The notes: generated by a model not told the origin, from the letters alone. Positions 14,501-25,411 are shown, counted from the stretch's first letter. The stretch is DNA of 64,000 nt from Trema orientale (GCA_002914845.1 JXTC01000128.1:329897-393896); one strand, 5' to 3'. Made by a program: numbers and translations.

Positions 14501-14983
14501 ATAAAACAAAAATCATGCAGAAAAATCTATACTTATACTTACTATCTTTCCTAAATCTAGTTACATCATTGTCATCTATAATGATGTTTAATCTCTTTAC
14601 TAATCCATCAATATATTTATTGTGCTGTGTGACATCATTTATATTTGATTTTGTATTTTCTGAAACATCAATTTCTTGTAATTTATTTTGCAATTTTTTT
14701 GCTAGATAGTTTTTCTTATTACGTTCTTTGATCCTTTCTTTATTTTTCATATATTGTTCTCTCCAATATTTTCGTTTTTTTTTTCTTTTTCAGCTTCACT
14801 TAAACATAACTCTTCTCTTGCTTTTCTCCAACAATTTCTTTCATCTTCTTTCTCCTCTTCAGATTGACATAACTTTTTTCGAACATATTGCTCTCTCCGT
14901 CGTTTTCTTATCATTTGTTTCTCTTCATTTGTAAGAACCTTTTCTTTAATCACATTTCTTTGACTACTTCCTTCAACTTCCAT
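8512..14983 (-). pseudogene. Helitron Rep/helicase (RepHel), broken
   Basis: This is the rolling-circle transposase: an HUH endonuclease fused to a PIF1-type 5'-3' helicase. Five exons on the minus strand can be traced: 14543-14983, 14344-14427, 14150-14260, 11921-12826 and 8512-11836. The N-terminal part has charged repeats and a zinc-finger-like CQYCNAKK. The Helitron-like N domain follows (NPGLDQRVYN; VLPTTFIGGPRN-like at about 11550). The HUH motif HAH is at 11256-11264, and the two-tyrosine motif KYLYKYIYKG at about 10835-10865. The helicase has Walker A GGLGGTGKT (about 9815-9840), Walker B IIWDEAP (about 9585-9609) and a C-terminal SF1 region reading SFAMTINKAQGKT. It is inactive: a frameshift in an A run at 14775-14784, TGA 12585-12587, TAG 12426-12428, TAA 12075-12077, a frameshift in an A run near 11080-11087 and TAA 9310-9312. 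Conceptual length is about 1620 residues, in the family range. Confidence 0.93.
12827..14149 (-). other. Long intron of the Helitron RepHel, possibly an inserted LTR
   Basis: The exon before it ends at 14150 with donor GTACGAC and the exon after it starts at 12826 behind acceptor CTAACAG. The 1.3 kb between has no coding match. It holds two paired palindromes 442 bp apart, CATGTTGCAACATG at 13471-13484 and 13941-13954, each with a variant beside it. Its edges read TGTTA and TAACA, like a solo LTR, but I see no target duplication. The acceptor AG lies at the edge of this insert. Confidence 0.5.
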
Positions 14984-16869
14984 AAGTTTTTTCTGAAAAA
15001 ATATATAATAAAATGTGCGAAATCATTATAAGGTTTGCAAAGAGAAAAATAAGGAAAAAATTCCATTACACATCATATATTGCGGAAAACAGAGTAAAAA
15101 GACAAAAAAAAAAAAATAAATTAAAGGAAGTTCCTCAATAATTATAGGATAATGACTGAAATCAAGAATTGAAGTTAATTAAGATGTACAATCCCATCTA
15201 TATTGACAATGAAGCAGGCGTTAAATCCATTCTAACATATATATATATATATAGCTATTTGAGAGTGTGTGTCAAGACCACAAAATCAAGTAATAAAAAC
15301 AGAGAAAGTAAAGAGTAAGAAAGAGAAAAGAAAAGAAGACAACAATTTGTTTTCTTTATTTTTCTTCCACAAATAATTAGCTTCATATTCATAGGAACTT
15401 TTTCAAATACACTACAATCTAAGCCCGTTTACATAAATTAAAATCCTAGACAACATATATAATCATAGAAGAGTTCTTTGAAAAAATTCCTAAGTATAGA
15501 AATGGAAAAAAGAAAAAAGCAAAAAGTGTAACTTATTGGTTTGAAATTTAATCAAACTTAATCTAACAAGTTTTCAAAACTTTGTATGCACCAATAGACA
15601 AGTAAGCAATGTGTATATGTTTGACAAGTCGATTATTTTTCTTTTGCTAGTTCACTATCAAGGTAGTGACCTCAAGATTTTATTCTTAGTAATTATTTTT
15701 CTTTCCTAATAAGCACTTGTAAAATTTTACTTACCCCAGATAAAGATCAAAAAGTATAGCAGAAATGGAAGCAGAGAGTACCATATGTTCCAACAAAAAC
15801 TCTAGAAAATTTTCCTTAAGAAGGAAAAAAAAAACCAACACTCCTTGCATTTTGGTTATATTGATTAACTCATGCACTCAATAAATTGTATGAACTATCT
15901 TAAGTTAACAATTAAATAGAAAACTAAAGAAAAATCTACCTCGTTCTTCGTCGTCTCTTTTACCATTAATATTTCAATTGGGTCCACATGTGCAGTAACC
16001 AACTATGAGATTGATATTCCTTATCGAAACAGGCAAATATGAGACTCCACAAGTTATTTCTTTTAATCAAGTCAGCCAACGATTTTCATCATACATAGCA
16101 AACAGAAATATTATTAATCCAGTTTTAATATTAAAAGAAAAATACATGGCAACACCCAATACTCATCTTTAGTAAGTGTAAGGAAAAAAAAGGAGCTAAA
16201 TCTTTAAATTGGAAAAACAATGCGCAAAGGAACATGGCCAGCAACTTCATAGGCAATATTAATATGCAAAGATAATATGCCTTCAACAGTGTGTGCATTA
16301 AAAAAAAAAGAAAAAGAAAAGGGAAGGCATCTTCAAAAGTTTGAAGATATATGACATAATAAAATACTCCTAGACACAAAATATAAAATGATTGTCAATA
16401 CAATCAAACAATTAAAAAATAAAAACCAGAGGGGAACATTTCCCATTTTACTTTAAAAGAGATAATTGAAAGATATTACATAGGCTTCTAATAATGACAA
16501 GAACACTTGACAATAATACATGCTCAAATAATTGGTAGAATCACTTTATCTATACAAAAGCTTTTTGATGCACCTACAAAATGCTTTAACTTAATTAGCA
16601 TAAGAAGTCCTAGCAGTAACAATTTATAATGGGCTTTACTAATATCTCTTTCTCTAATGAGAATATTGTAATCTAAAATCACTAAATTAAATTATAATTC
16701 ACACACAGAAATTAACAAAGAGAAATAATACTGAGAAAGAGGAAATTAGAGTTATAAAATTGCAAAAAAAATGTCTGATTTAATTTGTTGTTAGTACCGA
16801 GACACTGAAAACGATCAATCTAGTATATATATATATATATATATGGTATTGTCATAAATTGACCTTTGA
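14984..16869. other. Helitron leader region upstream of RepHel
   Basis: AT-rich, with no recognised coding sequence. It contains an (AT)n tract near 15238-15253, the second copy of the internal direct repeat (15838-15948) and another (AT)n tract at 16823-16843. It is presumably promoter and leader of the minus-strand RepHel gene. Confidence 0.4.
15838..15948 (+). repeat. Internal Helitron direct repeat, copy 2
   Basis: Partner of 7361-7465. It lies about 0.85 kb upstream of the RepHel start codon, while copy 1 lies about 3.5 kb upstream of the RPA start. This position, 5' of each Helitron gene, suggests a shared leader or promoter segment. That is inference. Confidence 0.85.
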
Positions 16870-17060
16870 TCTTAGAATAGTTTCAGTCTCACTCTGTATC
16901 TAACCGTTGTTTTCTTGAACCCCCTCTCTCTCTAATGGCCGCTGTTAATGGATACCCGGACAACACTCCCGTTGTCCCCAACGCTGCCCCGGTCACACGA
17001 GTCCCACCTGCGAAAACCGTTGACTCTTAGGCTGTTCCCAAAAGGTTATTTATTTTTCTT
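16870..17060 (+). pseudogene. Captured 5' exon of a host gene inside the Helitron
   Basis: A CT-rich leader (CCCCCTCTCTCTCTA) precedes an ATG at 16935. The frame reads MAAVNGYPDNTPVVPN and continues alanine/proline-rich for 31 codons to TAG at 17028-17030. Reading goes on past the stop as AVPK, up to a donor-like AAAG|GTTATT. GC content is visibly higher than in the surrounding Helitron, and the orientation is opposite to the Helitron genes. This is the usual look of a gene fragment captured by a Helitron. I do not recognise the parent gene. The stop suggests it is dead. Confidence 0.6.
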
Positions 17061-17800
17061 TTGTGATTCGCTAATTAGTGCACACTAACTGCTTGTTCAA
17101 AAGATTCATACTAAGCTAAGTAGGCTGAGCAAGTTTTTGGGTCACTCTATGGATTTGGGAGGACTATCTGTTCTAATTATTCAACTGGGTATTTCTTCCT
17201 TTCTATTTTGATTTAATTATTATTAAAAATTTTAGGCTACTTTATGCATTTAGAAGGACTATTTATTTTCATTATTTATCTCGGTATTTCCACCTTCTAG
17301 AAATCGGACCCAGACTCACCAGCTGAAACAGAGTTTAGAGACCAAATTCCCCGTGAAAAAAAAAAAAGAAAGAAAAACCTAGAAATTATTTTGGGATACA
17401 AAGCAAACCCATCTTAGATCTACACCCACCTTCAAGAAACAAATAATTAAGTAAAAATTCAAACAGTATCTGATAAATCCAATGAAGAAAAAGAAGCCAA
17501 AAACTCACTGATGGATAATTGATGTGCCCAAATAGTTATTGGCTGGCTTGGTTGCCGGATTCATATGTCTGTGAGCAGCAAGGGTAAGAATGCGATTCTG
17601 AGAGAAGAAAAAAATGAAGTGACGGTGGAAGAGATTGAGAGATAGAGAAAGTCTACTATCGCATTTGACTAAAGTAGTAACTAAAAGTTGGACTATTTTT
17701 AGCCTTTAGATGAAAACCAAATGAACGGCCGAGATGAAAAAGAGGTTGAAGTAAGTAAAAAAAACAAAACCATCATCCGCGCTTCTAATATAAGTATAGA
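17061..17800 (-). promoter_or_regulatory. Helitron 5' end and RepHel leader region
   Basis: No coding gene is recognised. On the minus strand, at about 17655-17500, a pyrimidine-rich leader is followed by a short frame starting MNPATKPANNYLG and ending at a donor-like CATCAG|TGAGT. It could be a noncoding first exon of RepHel. The 5' terminus of the element is the last 20 to 30 bases. Confidence 0.4.
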
Positions 17801-18007
17801 TTTGGCGTCATTTCTTAGTGGATGCCGTTTTGTGAGTTATGTATATTAGTGTACTAGTGTCTTATGTTCATATGCTTATTTAGGAAACTGTCGTTGTATA
17901 AATTGTGGTCTTTTTTAATACTAAGTGTCATATTTCTAATTTTTTAAATGTGTAATTTTTCAATTCATTTGATGCCTTTCCTTTTTTTAGTTTTTGAAGT
18001 CATTTTT

Positions 18008-18212
18008 TATTATAATTAGAAAAGATTATAGGGTTAGAGGCTGGCGTATGCCCCTATAACTCCGGGGAAGTTTGGCAATCCCGTGTTTCATACTAGATTC
18101 TTCATTATGGATCGCCTAATGGAACCGACTACCACAGCGGAGGCCACTCGAACTCATGACCTTAAGCACACGAGACAAGGGCCTTAACCACTCCGTTGTC
18201 TCGTTCGGTGGT
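18008..18212 (-). mobile_element. tRNA-derived SINE
   Basis: On the minus strand the head contains an A box GAGTGGTTAAGG (18193-18182), like plant tRNA-Ser/Leu, and a B box-like GAGTTCGAGT (within 18162-18144) about 30 bp on. The body continues to an AT-rich tail near 18008. It does not fold as a full tRNA and is about 200 bp long, so it is a SINE rather than a tRNA gene. Confidence 0.75.
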
Positions 18213-18639
18213 AAAGTCAAAATTGTTTTTTTCTTTTTGAGGGGAGTAACTAAAGTCATTTTTAATGTTGTACTGATTTTCAGTGTATCACTGTCGTTCT
18301 CCTCAGTCCTTTTCTTTCCCTTTCTAAGATTTTGAGCTTAAGGCCTTGAGGATTAAAGTCAGGCTTAAATGTGGCAAAAAGGGGTGAAAACGAACTGAGT
18401 GCGAACAATGTTTTTTTTCCCCTATTCACAAATTAACAATTATTATTCTCATAGTCAATCAAACGTTTTTGTGCTAAAATTATATTATTTTTGGATTCCG
18501 TCAATGTCTCAACTGTAGATGAAATGCCAACATTTATGATTATTTTCCTAGTGAAAAAGAGAAGTCAAAACTTATAGTCTTATATTAGTAGTTTTGTCCA
18601 GTTACTCATGTAGGTAGTTTCTGGTGCACCAGTTCTGAA

Positions 18640-19215
18640 GTACACTAAATAAAAATGAGAAAGCCTTCCTCATAATTTTCCACTTAAGTGGGAAATCCAA
18701 CTGCATCTCTTCTACCGTCTTCTGTATCTCAGTAGTCGTCTCCAACGCTTTATCATCTACGTCTCTTCCAGCTAGTACTGGCCTTTGATGGCTCTAGTTC
18801 AGTTGCTACTTGTTCATCTTCTTTAGAAGTGTAATTCTCAAATTTTTGGTCCGCCTCTTGTGTAGATTTTTCAGCAATGTCTAGCTCAGATATCGGCTGG
18901 TACTCATCCTCTTTCGGACTACTTTCAGGAAGAAGTTTCAAGTTTAATCACACCGAAGTCATGTAGCCTGTGCATTTCGCTGATTGACCCTGAAACCAAA
19001 AGACATTGCCAAAAAACAAAAGTAAAAAAAAAAAAAATCACTACATTAACAAACACTCCCAAAAATGATAAGACTTGTTTCTGTTAGCTTCACCTTTGTA
19101 ATGATAAGTAAAAAGGAAACCGCAAAGAGAGTTGATGCTGCAATAACTGATGTCTTTGCAGGTCGTTTTTAATATTATTGTTTTGGTCTATTATTGTCGT
19201 TTTCTGAAGAAAATA
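18640..19215 (-). pseudogene. Truncated D-type cyclin copy (exons 5-6 fused to upstream cassette)
   Basis: The copy keeps exon 6 (about 18990-18640, with SKEDEQVATELEPSKAST and, in another frame, MQLDFPLKWK). It also keeps part of exon 5 (about 19160-19093) with its GTGAAGC donor. Directly beyond exon 5 the sequence changes to the TGTCGTTT-rich cassette that lies upstream of complete copies, so exons 1-4 were lost by one internal deletion. A frameshift near 18780 separates the two halves of exon 6. Confidence 0.8.
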
Positions 19216-19699
19216 CCTATTTGTAACTTTATGTTGTCTCCGTGCGATTTTATCCCCGCCCTACTCACTTTTTTGGTTTCCTCTTAAAACCGAATTTGAG
19301 GACTTGAAGATTAAAGTCAGAGTTAGATAGGACTAACTGAAAATGAGTATTTTTGGTATATGAGAAATATAGAATTAAATAAATAAATTATATTTAAACA
19401 ATTAAACCCTTTTTTTTTTTTTTATTGCGAAAAACACATTGGAAACATTATATCCCTCTTGAGGTATTGATTTTATGCTTAGATTATTTATTCAATCAAT
19501 GTCTCAACCAAAATAAAAGGGGAAAAAAATCATTCACTATAACGTGAACATTAAACAGTATTTTCATAGAAAAAGAGAGAAAGAAAATGAAACTTCTAAT
19601 ATTCGTTATAATGCTTGGTGATCCCCTCATCAGGATGTTGGAGCAACTGATGCACCATTGGTGTATTGGGGCCGAAGGGCTTAAAGAGATGGCCCGGGA

Positions 19700-21542
19700 T
19701 CACCCTTGCCCTTGATTTGGTTCGGGGTCACCCTGCACTTGCTCAGGAGCCTCTTGAGCTGGCTTTGGCTCAAAATACCGAAAGACGGCAAAGTTTTCCA
19801 CATAAGCCACTCCAAATCCCCACATGAGTGGGAAGTCCAACTGCATATCTTCGATGGTCTCCAACGCTTTTTCTTTCCCTTTATCGGCCGCATTTTGCGA
19901 GTTTATGCCGGCATTTGGGGGTTTTCCTACTACTTGTTTAGATTCTTCCAGGACATTTTGATCAGGAGCAGATTTCAACTCTTTTTCCACGGCATGTGCC
20001 GTTTGCTGAAAGCAGAAAGTATTCCCATAAAAGAAGTAACTCATTAAATTAACAAACAATATATTAAATAACAAGACTTCTTCTTGCTTGAATATAAATA
20101 GTTAAGACTCGTTTCTGTTTGCTTCACCTTGGATATATTTTCTAAAACTAATATAAGATGCGGATCTGAGCTCAAAGCATCATCAATAAGAGCTGATGCT
20201 GCGATAGCCGAAGGCTTGTGCGTTGTGAACCCGGGAGCTGCGTTAAATAGTTAAATAATGTAACTCAAAGCCTTGCTTGGTTGTCATATGACGAAAAGCT
20301 TTGGGTTTTGGATCTAATCCTCCCTAGCTTGGCTCTAAGACATTAACAAAAGAATATAGAATATCATATCACAAAATTACAAAGTTTGCAATTCTTGTTA
20401 CCAATTATTGAGTGTATAATGTTCTCGCTGATATTTCTGCGACGGGAAACCCAGGTTGGGTCTGGTTCAAAGTATTGCAGAAAGCATAAGGGTGTAACAG
20501 CATGCAAACGCCATTCCAGTGTTTCGAGAATGTGAAGCTCCATGGTTTCGAATTGCATTCGTGTAACAACACGAAGATCTGGTTGCTCTGCCTTTTCAAT
20601 AACAAAAAGACAAGAAGATGATTCGATGAAAAACGAAGCAGGGCAGGAAAACATAACTTGCCAAGAATTTACCTGAAGTTTACGGACAGTGAAATTCTTG
20701 TTCCTCATCTTCCAAGCAAGTGTAAGGCAGCAAAGAGCGAGGAGTTCCACATCATGTAAAAAAATATCTCCCATTAGCTTCTGAGAAACAAGTGTAAGCA
20801 ATATTACTCAATCAATTTGTGTGCATAGCAAGCAGTACAGGTATAAAGTTTGTTCCAAAGATAATGTTCGACTAGTACCCGTGCAAAATTTTCCCTCGAA
20901 AAGCAGCGATCGAAATAAGTCATAGCAAGAAAGGGTACGATAGGATCAAAATTTTCACACTCGGAGTACTGCAAGAAACCAAGAAAGTCACCGAAGAGTG
21001 AACATAATGAGATTAACATTAAGATAAGTGGCATTTGGCGATGAAAATGCAAAAAAAGAAAAAAAATAAAGCAAACTATACTGTTTAGTTGCTATAGCCT
21101 CTAATAGTAAGGCTAATGCTGACAGTCTGAAAAGTTTATAATAATTCGAAAATCGGAGAAAACAGGAGATTCAAAAGGAATATTAGTACTCTTATTCTCG
21201 TTACCAACAAAATACTTTCTTTAACGATCAGAGCAATGGATGAAATTCATCTTGAATACAAAACAAAATATAGAAGAAATAAAGAATGCAATCAAACAGA
21301 GGCATTCAAATAAAGAGTCTATCGAAACAATGAGTTCATCAAGATAAACGAATTACTTTGTACATTACAAGCAGCCCCCTGTCACGCAAACTCATCAAGA
21401 CATTGTTTGAGACGTAAGCTTCAGGGTTGGCGGCCATGAAGAAGGATTCGGCGCTTGAGTACCTCTCCAAGCCTTGGTCTGCTCTCAAAGGAAGTGGATT
21501 ATAAGGATCATAATCCGGTAATTCTGAACGAATTTCGGGCAT
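19700..21542 (-). CDS. D-type cyclin-like protein, tandem copy A (329 aa)
   Basis: Cyclins activate CDK kinases in the nucleus; this family resembles the plant D6-type group. Six exons on the minus strand: 21357-21542, 20879-20968, 20673-20780, 20402-20591, 20128-20237 and 19700-20005. They total 990 bases, with GT-AG introns and an open frame. The start is the first ATG in MPEIRSELPDYDPYNP, shared by all copies. The cyclin box spans about residues 40-165 (FDPIVPFLAMTYFDR; LALCCLTLAWKMRN; MELHILETLEWRLHAVTP), and the C-terminal cyclin fold is residues 165-228 (HKPSAIAASALI). Exon 5 is 21 bases shorter than in copies B and C, a seven-codon in-frame loss. Exon 6 gives an extension with DKGKEKALE and LDFPLMWGFGV. 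I see no LxCxE retinoblastoma-binding motif. A TATATA box lies about 115 bp upstream. It could be a pseudogene with an open frame, but no defect is visible. Confidence 0.82.
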
Positions 21543-22050
21543 AACGTAGTAAAAGCAGAAGGAGAAGGGAAGCGTTGTTTGAAAAGAAAACGAAAGAAAA
21601 ATGGATGAAACAGGCGAGAAAATGTGTAACGAGAGATCTGTATGTAAATGTAGTTATATACACTGCTCTGTTTCTTTGCTTAAAATACAGTTATTCGTTG
21701 TGACTTGAAGGGTAGCGACCACTTTTGGGTACGGTAATTTCTCAACGGTGCATCAAGTTGCTAGTAATTTCTCTACTTTGACTTCTCTTTACCCCAAGCG
21801 TGTTGTCTTTGTCGTTTTACTCTTTTCTTATTCTTATTGCTATTATTATTGCGCAACTTCATGAAGCGTGTCGTTCTTAATATTGTTGTCAGTGGGATAT
21901 TGTCGTTTTTGGTAAGTATTGGTAACTGGCTTTTTATAAGTTTTGGCCGTTTTTTGTATTTAGCTTCGTTTTCTTGATGCTTTTATTAAATGTCGTTTTA
22001 ATACTATAGTTGATTTATATTATTGTCGTTTTCCAAAAAATAGTTTTCAT
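21543..22050 (-). promoter_or_regulatory. Upstream cassette of cyclin copy A
   Basis: TATATA at about 21655-21660 lies next to a GCAGAG-type sequence also present above copies B and C. Beyond it the plus strand carries several TGTCGTTTT words (about 21808-22031). The same layout recurs above the other copies, so this is a duplicated promoter unit. Confidence 0.6.
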
Positions 22051-22129
22051 AACTTTTAGTCAATTTCAACCAAAAAAAAAAAAAGAAAAAAAAGAAATCT
22101 CCCATATCCAAAACTATTTTCTCGATAAA

Positions 22130-22450
22130 AAATAAAAGAAAACAAAAGAAAATGGTTGAGAAAATGCACAAGGATCTTTGGATCTTTTGGCGGAGCCTGG
22201 GAGTGTTGGTCTGTTCTTCTTTAATACTCTGCTTTGAGTCATTTTCTTTGCTTGAAGGTAATTGTTCGTTGTGACAGGTAAATTTCATTTCTTTATTTGA
22301 TATTGCCCTAAAAACTTGATGTAAAATCATTGTTAATGGTAATTGTCGTTTTATAAATCGTGGTCGTTTTTCCATATCCATGTCGTGTTTTTAGGTAAAT
22401 ATTGTTTCTAGAGATTATTGCAATTCGATTCAGTAAGACCTCGTTTGCAA
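22130..22450 (-). promoter_or_regulatory. Orphan cyclin promoter cassette
   Basis: This segment matches the leader and upstream region of copy C (27590-27840): GAGAAAATG, CACAAGG, TTTAATACTCTGCT, TTTGCTTGAAGG, TTGTTCGTTGTGAC and TGTCGTTTT words. The gene that should follow on the minus strand is missing, because the copy A cassette begins at once. It is a remnant of a lost copy. Confidence 0.65.
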
Positions 22451-22909
22451 CCTGGACTTTTTAGAGAAAGAAAAAAAAAAATTTTAAAGATCCTATTTTT
22501 TTTTTTTGTTTGGATTCAGACAAAAAACAATAAAAATTCTTTCAAGTAAAAGAAGAATTAGATTTGATGCCATTTTCAGTATATTTATACAAATCAATTA
22601 GTAAAATAAAGTTCTATAAATTTCTCAATCAAATGAGGGAAAAAAAATCAGTGAATAAAATGTCAACATCCAACACTATATTATTCTGTTTTTTTAAGTA
22701 AAAATGAAAATTCTACTTCTAATGTTCTTTATAATGACTTGTGAACCAATTCTGATACCACCTTAGATCAAGTGATGGCACCTTCATTAAATGTTACTTT
22801 GTCCACCAGTTACATAAAGTATGTCAATGCAGGAGGTTGGAGCAAACTGATTCAACATTATTTCTGAAGTGGACCATTCATGCAGCCTAATAAAAGGGAC
22901 TTATTCTCT
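22451..22909. other. Spacer 3' of cyclin copy B
   Basis: AT-rich with homopolymer runs and no coding frame. The part near 22730-22860 resembles the 3' flanks of other cyclin copies (the region around the dispersed phrase GTTGGAGCAA). Confidence 0.5.
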
Positions 22910-24696
22910 TTACACTTGATCAGGGACCACTTCAGCTTGCTCGGAGTTATCCTGCACTGGATCGGCCGGAACAACTTCAGCTGGCTGAGCCTGAGCAGCC
23001 TCTTTAGCTGGGTCAGGTAGAAGAAATTGAAATGGACGGTCAAAGATGACAAACTTCTGCTCATAGTCAACTCCAAGCTTCCACCTAAGTGGGAACTCCA
23101 ACTTCATATGTTTGCTATCTTCTATCACCTTTTTTATCTCCTCTGTCATCTCCAATGCTTTCTCCTTCCCTTTAGGTTGAATTTCTTCAGCCACTTGCCC
23201 GGAATTTTCATCAGTGGCTTGCACCGTGTGCTCATTCTCTACCACACCAATTTTAGGAAACAATTGCAACTGTTCGCACATCTTAATCATACGGTCTACG
23301 AATAAGTGGATCTGTAACCATGAAACATTGACCCAAAAATAAATAAAGGAAAGAAACAAATTTATTAAATTAACACTCTTATAAATGATATATAAGACTT
23401 GTTTCAGTTGCTTCACCTTAACAATGATGTTCTCTGAAACTAGTTTCCCTTTAAAGTTCGAAGATTGCTGGGGATACAGATATGAGGAAGCTGCGATAAG
23501 AGCTGCTGCTGCAATAACTGAAGGCTTATATTTTGGGATCTTGAAATCTGCATTAAAATGTTAAAAAGAATAAGCTACTATAGAGAGATGAATCTTTCAC
23601 ATGTACTATAGGAAATTAATAAGGAACGAAAAGAGTACTATATATTTTTAACTGTTTAGAACATAACTTTACAATGTAGCTCAAGAATATTTGGATCTCA
23701 TTCTCATTAGTTTGTGTTCACTAATCAACTAATAAAGAACACAGAATAATTGCATTAGAAGACTACCATTTTGTGATTGTATAATGATCTCGCTGATAGC
23801 TTGGCGATGAGCACAACATGTGGGGTCCAACTTAGGTTCGAAGTACTGCAGGAAGCATAAGGCTGTAACAGAACGCATATTCCATTTAAGCTTTTCAAGA
23901 ATGTGAATCTCCATGTCTAGGAATTGCTTTCCCGTAAGAACCTGAAGATCTGGTTGTACTTCCTGTTCAAGCAAAATAAGTCAAGAATGTATGAAGGCTT
24001 TACTTTGCGTTCTTTTAACGAAATGCAAAACCATAATTTGCTTATCTTGCCTGAAATTTACGGATGGTGAAATTTTTGCTCCTCATCTTCCAAGCGAGTG
24101 TGAGACAGCAGAGAGCGAGAAGTTCCAAATTATGTTCAACGTTATGATCTCCTATTACACACTGTATAAGAAACATGGACGCAAAAATATCAAGATGGTA
24201 AAGTATTTCAATTCAAGCTTTTGCAAGTTTCAAAGAGGAATTTCAATGTTTACCGGTATATTCGCCCTCGTAATGACACGATCAAAGTAGTTTAGAGCAA
24301 GATAGGGTACGATAGGATCAAAGTTTTCGCACTTGGAGTACTGCAAGAAACCAAGAAAGTTATCATATAGTGCACAGAATCAAGTTCCCATTCAACTTCT
24401 AATTGGGAAATGGGAACTAACAATCATTTTTGGCACAAGTTTACTGAAAGAAAACTACAAAGATAGACATAGGTATGCAAATTAACACGGGCTCATCAAG
24501 AACGAATTACCTTGAAGATAACAAGAAGAGCCCTGCAACGCCACTTTCTCCCAACAGTGTTGCGGACGTAAGCATTGCAGTCCTTGGCCCTAAAGGACGA
24601 TTCAGCGCGCAAGTAGCTCTCCAGACCTTGGTCTTTGCTCAGATAGTGTGGATTATAAGGATCATAATCTGGTGAGTCCGACTGAATTTCGGCCAT
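22910..24696 (-). CDS. D-type cyclin-like protein, tandem copy B (370 aa)
   Basis: Six exons on the minus strand: 24511-24696, 24254-24340, 24051-24161, 23767-23962, 23417-23547 and 22910-23311. They total 1113 bases, open throughout. The product has the same plan as copies A and C: start MAEIQSDSPDYDPYNP, cyclin box with FDPIVPYLALNYFDR and LALCCLTLAWKMRS, then EIHILEKLKWNMRSVTA, and C-terminal fold YKPSVIAAAALIAASSYLYP. The exon 6 tail carries KGKEKALEMTEE and KLEFPLRWKLGV, followed by an acidic, valine/proline-rich end unlike the other copies. The intron after exon 3 begins GC instead of GT (bases 24050-24049), so it is either a GC-AG intron or a damaged donor. Exon 2 is one codon shorter and exon 3 one codon longer than in C. 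No LxCxE is seen. Confidence 0.78.
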
Positions 24697-25180
24697 GTTG
24701 CACTAAGGAGAACGAGAATAGGAAGCGTTTGACTGAAAAGTAAACGAAAGAAAATTGTACGAGGAGCTCTGTATTTAAATTGTGAAATACTCTGCTCTGT
24801 TTCTTTGCTTGAGGATATGACCTGAAGTGTAACGGCCACTTTTGCAATGTGGCCCTTTTTCTTATATTGTCGTATGCAACTATTGTTGTTGCACTTGGTG
24901 TCGTAAACGAAGCTTTCTGTATTATCTTCGCTTCATTGTTCCTGTCGTTTTTAATATTGTTGTCAGTAGGGATATTGTCGTTTTTTTACTGTTGTCGTTT
25001 CTTGAGTTGAAATTTTATTGGTAACTGGCTTTTTATAAATTTTTGTTATTTGTATCTAGTGTCGTTTTCATTTGATGCCCTTTTAGATACAAATTCGTTT
25101 TAATGCTATTGTTGTGTTTGTATTTTATTGTTGTTTTCCAAATTTAGGTTGTTTTTATTTCTTTTTGTTAGTGTCTCAAC
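24697..25180 (-). promoter_or_regulatory. Upstream cassette of cyclin copy B
   Basis: Immediately above the start is the shared leader (GAAAGAAAATTG, GAGCTCTGTATTTAAAT, CTCTGCTCTGTTTCTTTGCT on the plus strand). Further up are at least four TGTCGTTT words between about 24940 and 25070. It matches the cassettes of the other copies. There is no coding frame. Confidence 0.6.
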
Positions 25181-25411
25181 CCAAAAAATAAAAAATAAAA
25201 AATCCAGTCAACAAAATGTCAGTATCCAAAATTATTCCGTGACAAAAATTTAAAATCTGAACTTATTGTCTTTAAAGAACCTTGTGAATTTCATTTGGAG
25301 TTGTTTTGTCCAGTTACTACTTGAAATAACATCTTTACATATGTAGTATGTCAACATAGAATATTGAAGCAAAAGCTGGTGAAGCAGTAGACCCTTGTTG
25401 AGGTCTTAGGC

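Larger units (their letters stand above)
1320..17800 (-). mobile_element. Helitron of autonomous type, 16.5 kb, decayed
   Basis: Both ends are recognisable when read on the minus strand. The 5' end at 17800 is TCTATACTTATATTAGAAGC followed by GCGG, the classic plant Helitron start, and the flanking base is A as expected for insertion into AT. The 3' end has a perfect hairpin (stems 1332-1337 and 1341-1346, loop TTT), eight bases, then CTAG at 1323-1320. The base after CTAG is C rather than the expected T, so that target base has mutated or the exact end is slightly off. The element carries an RPA-like gene and a Rep/helicase gene, both on the minus strand and both broken. It also holds a plus-strand host-gene exon and a duplicated segment of about 105 bp. 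It is therefore a former autonomous element. Confidence 0.9.

Noticed and set aside
18140..18195. Possible tRNA-Ser/Leu gene on the minus strand
   Set aside because: A and B boxes are present, but no acceptor stem or complete cloverleaf can be formed and the sequence continues as a 200-bp SINE body.
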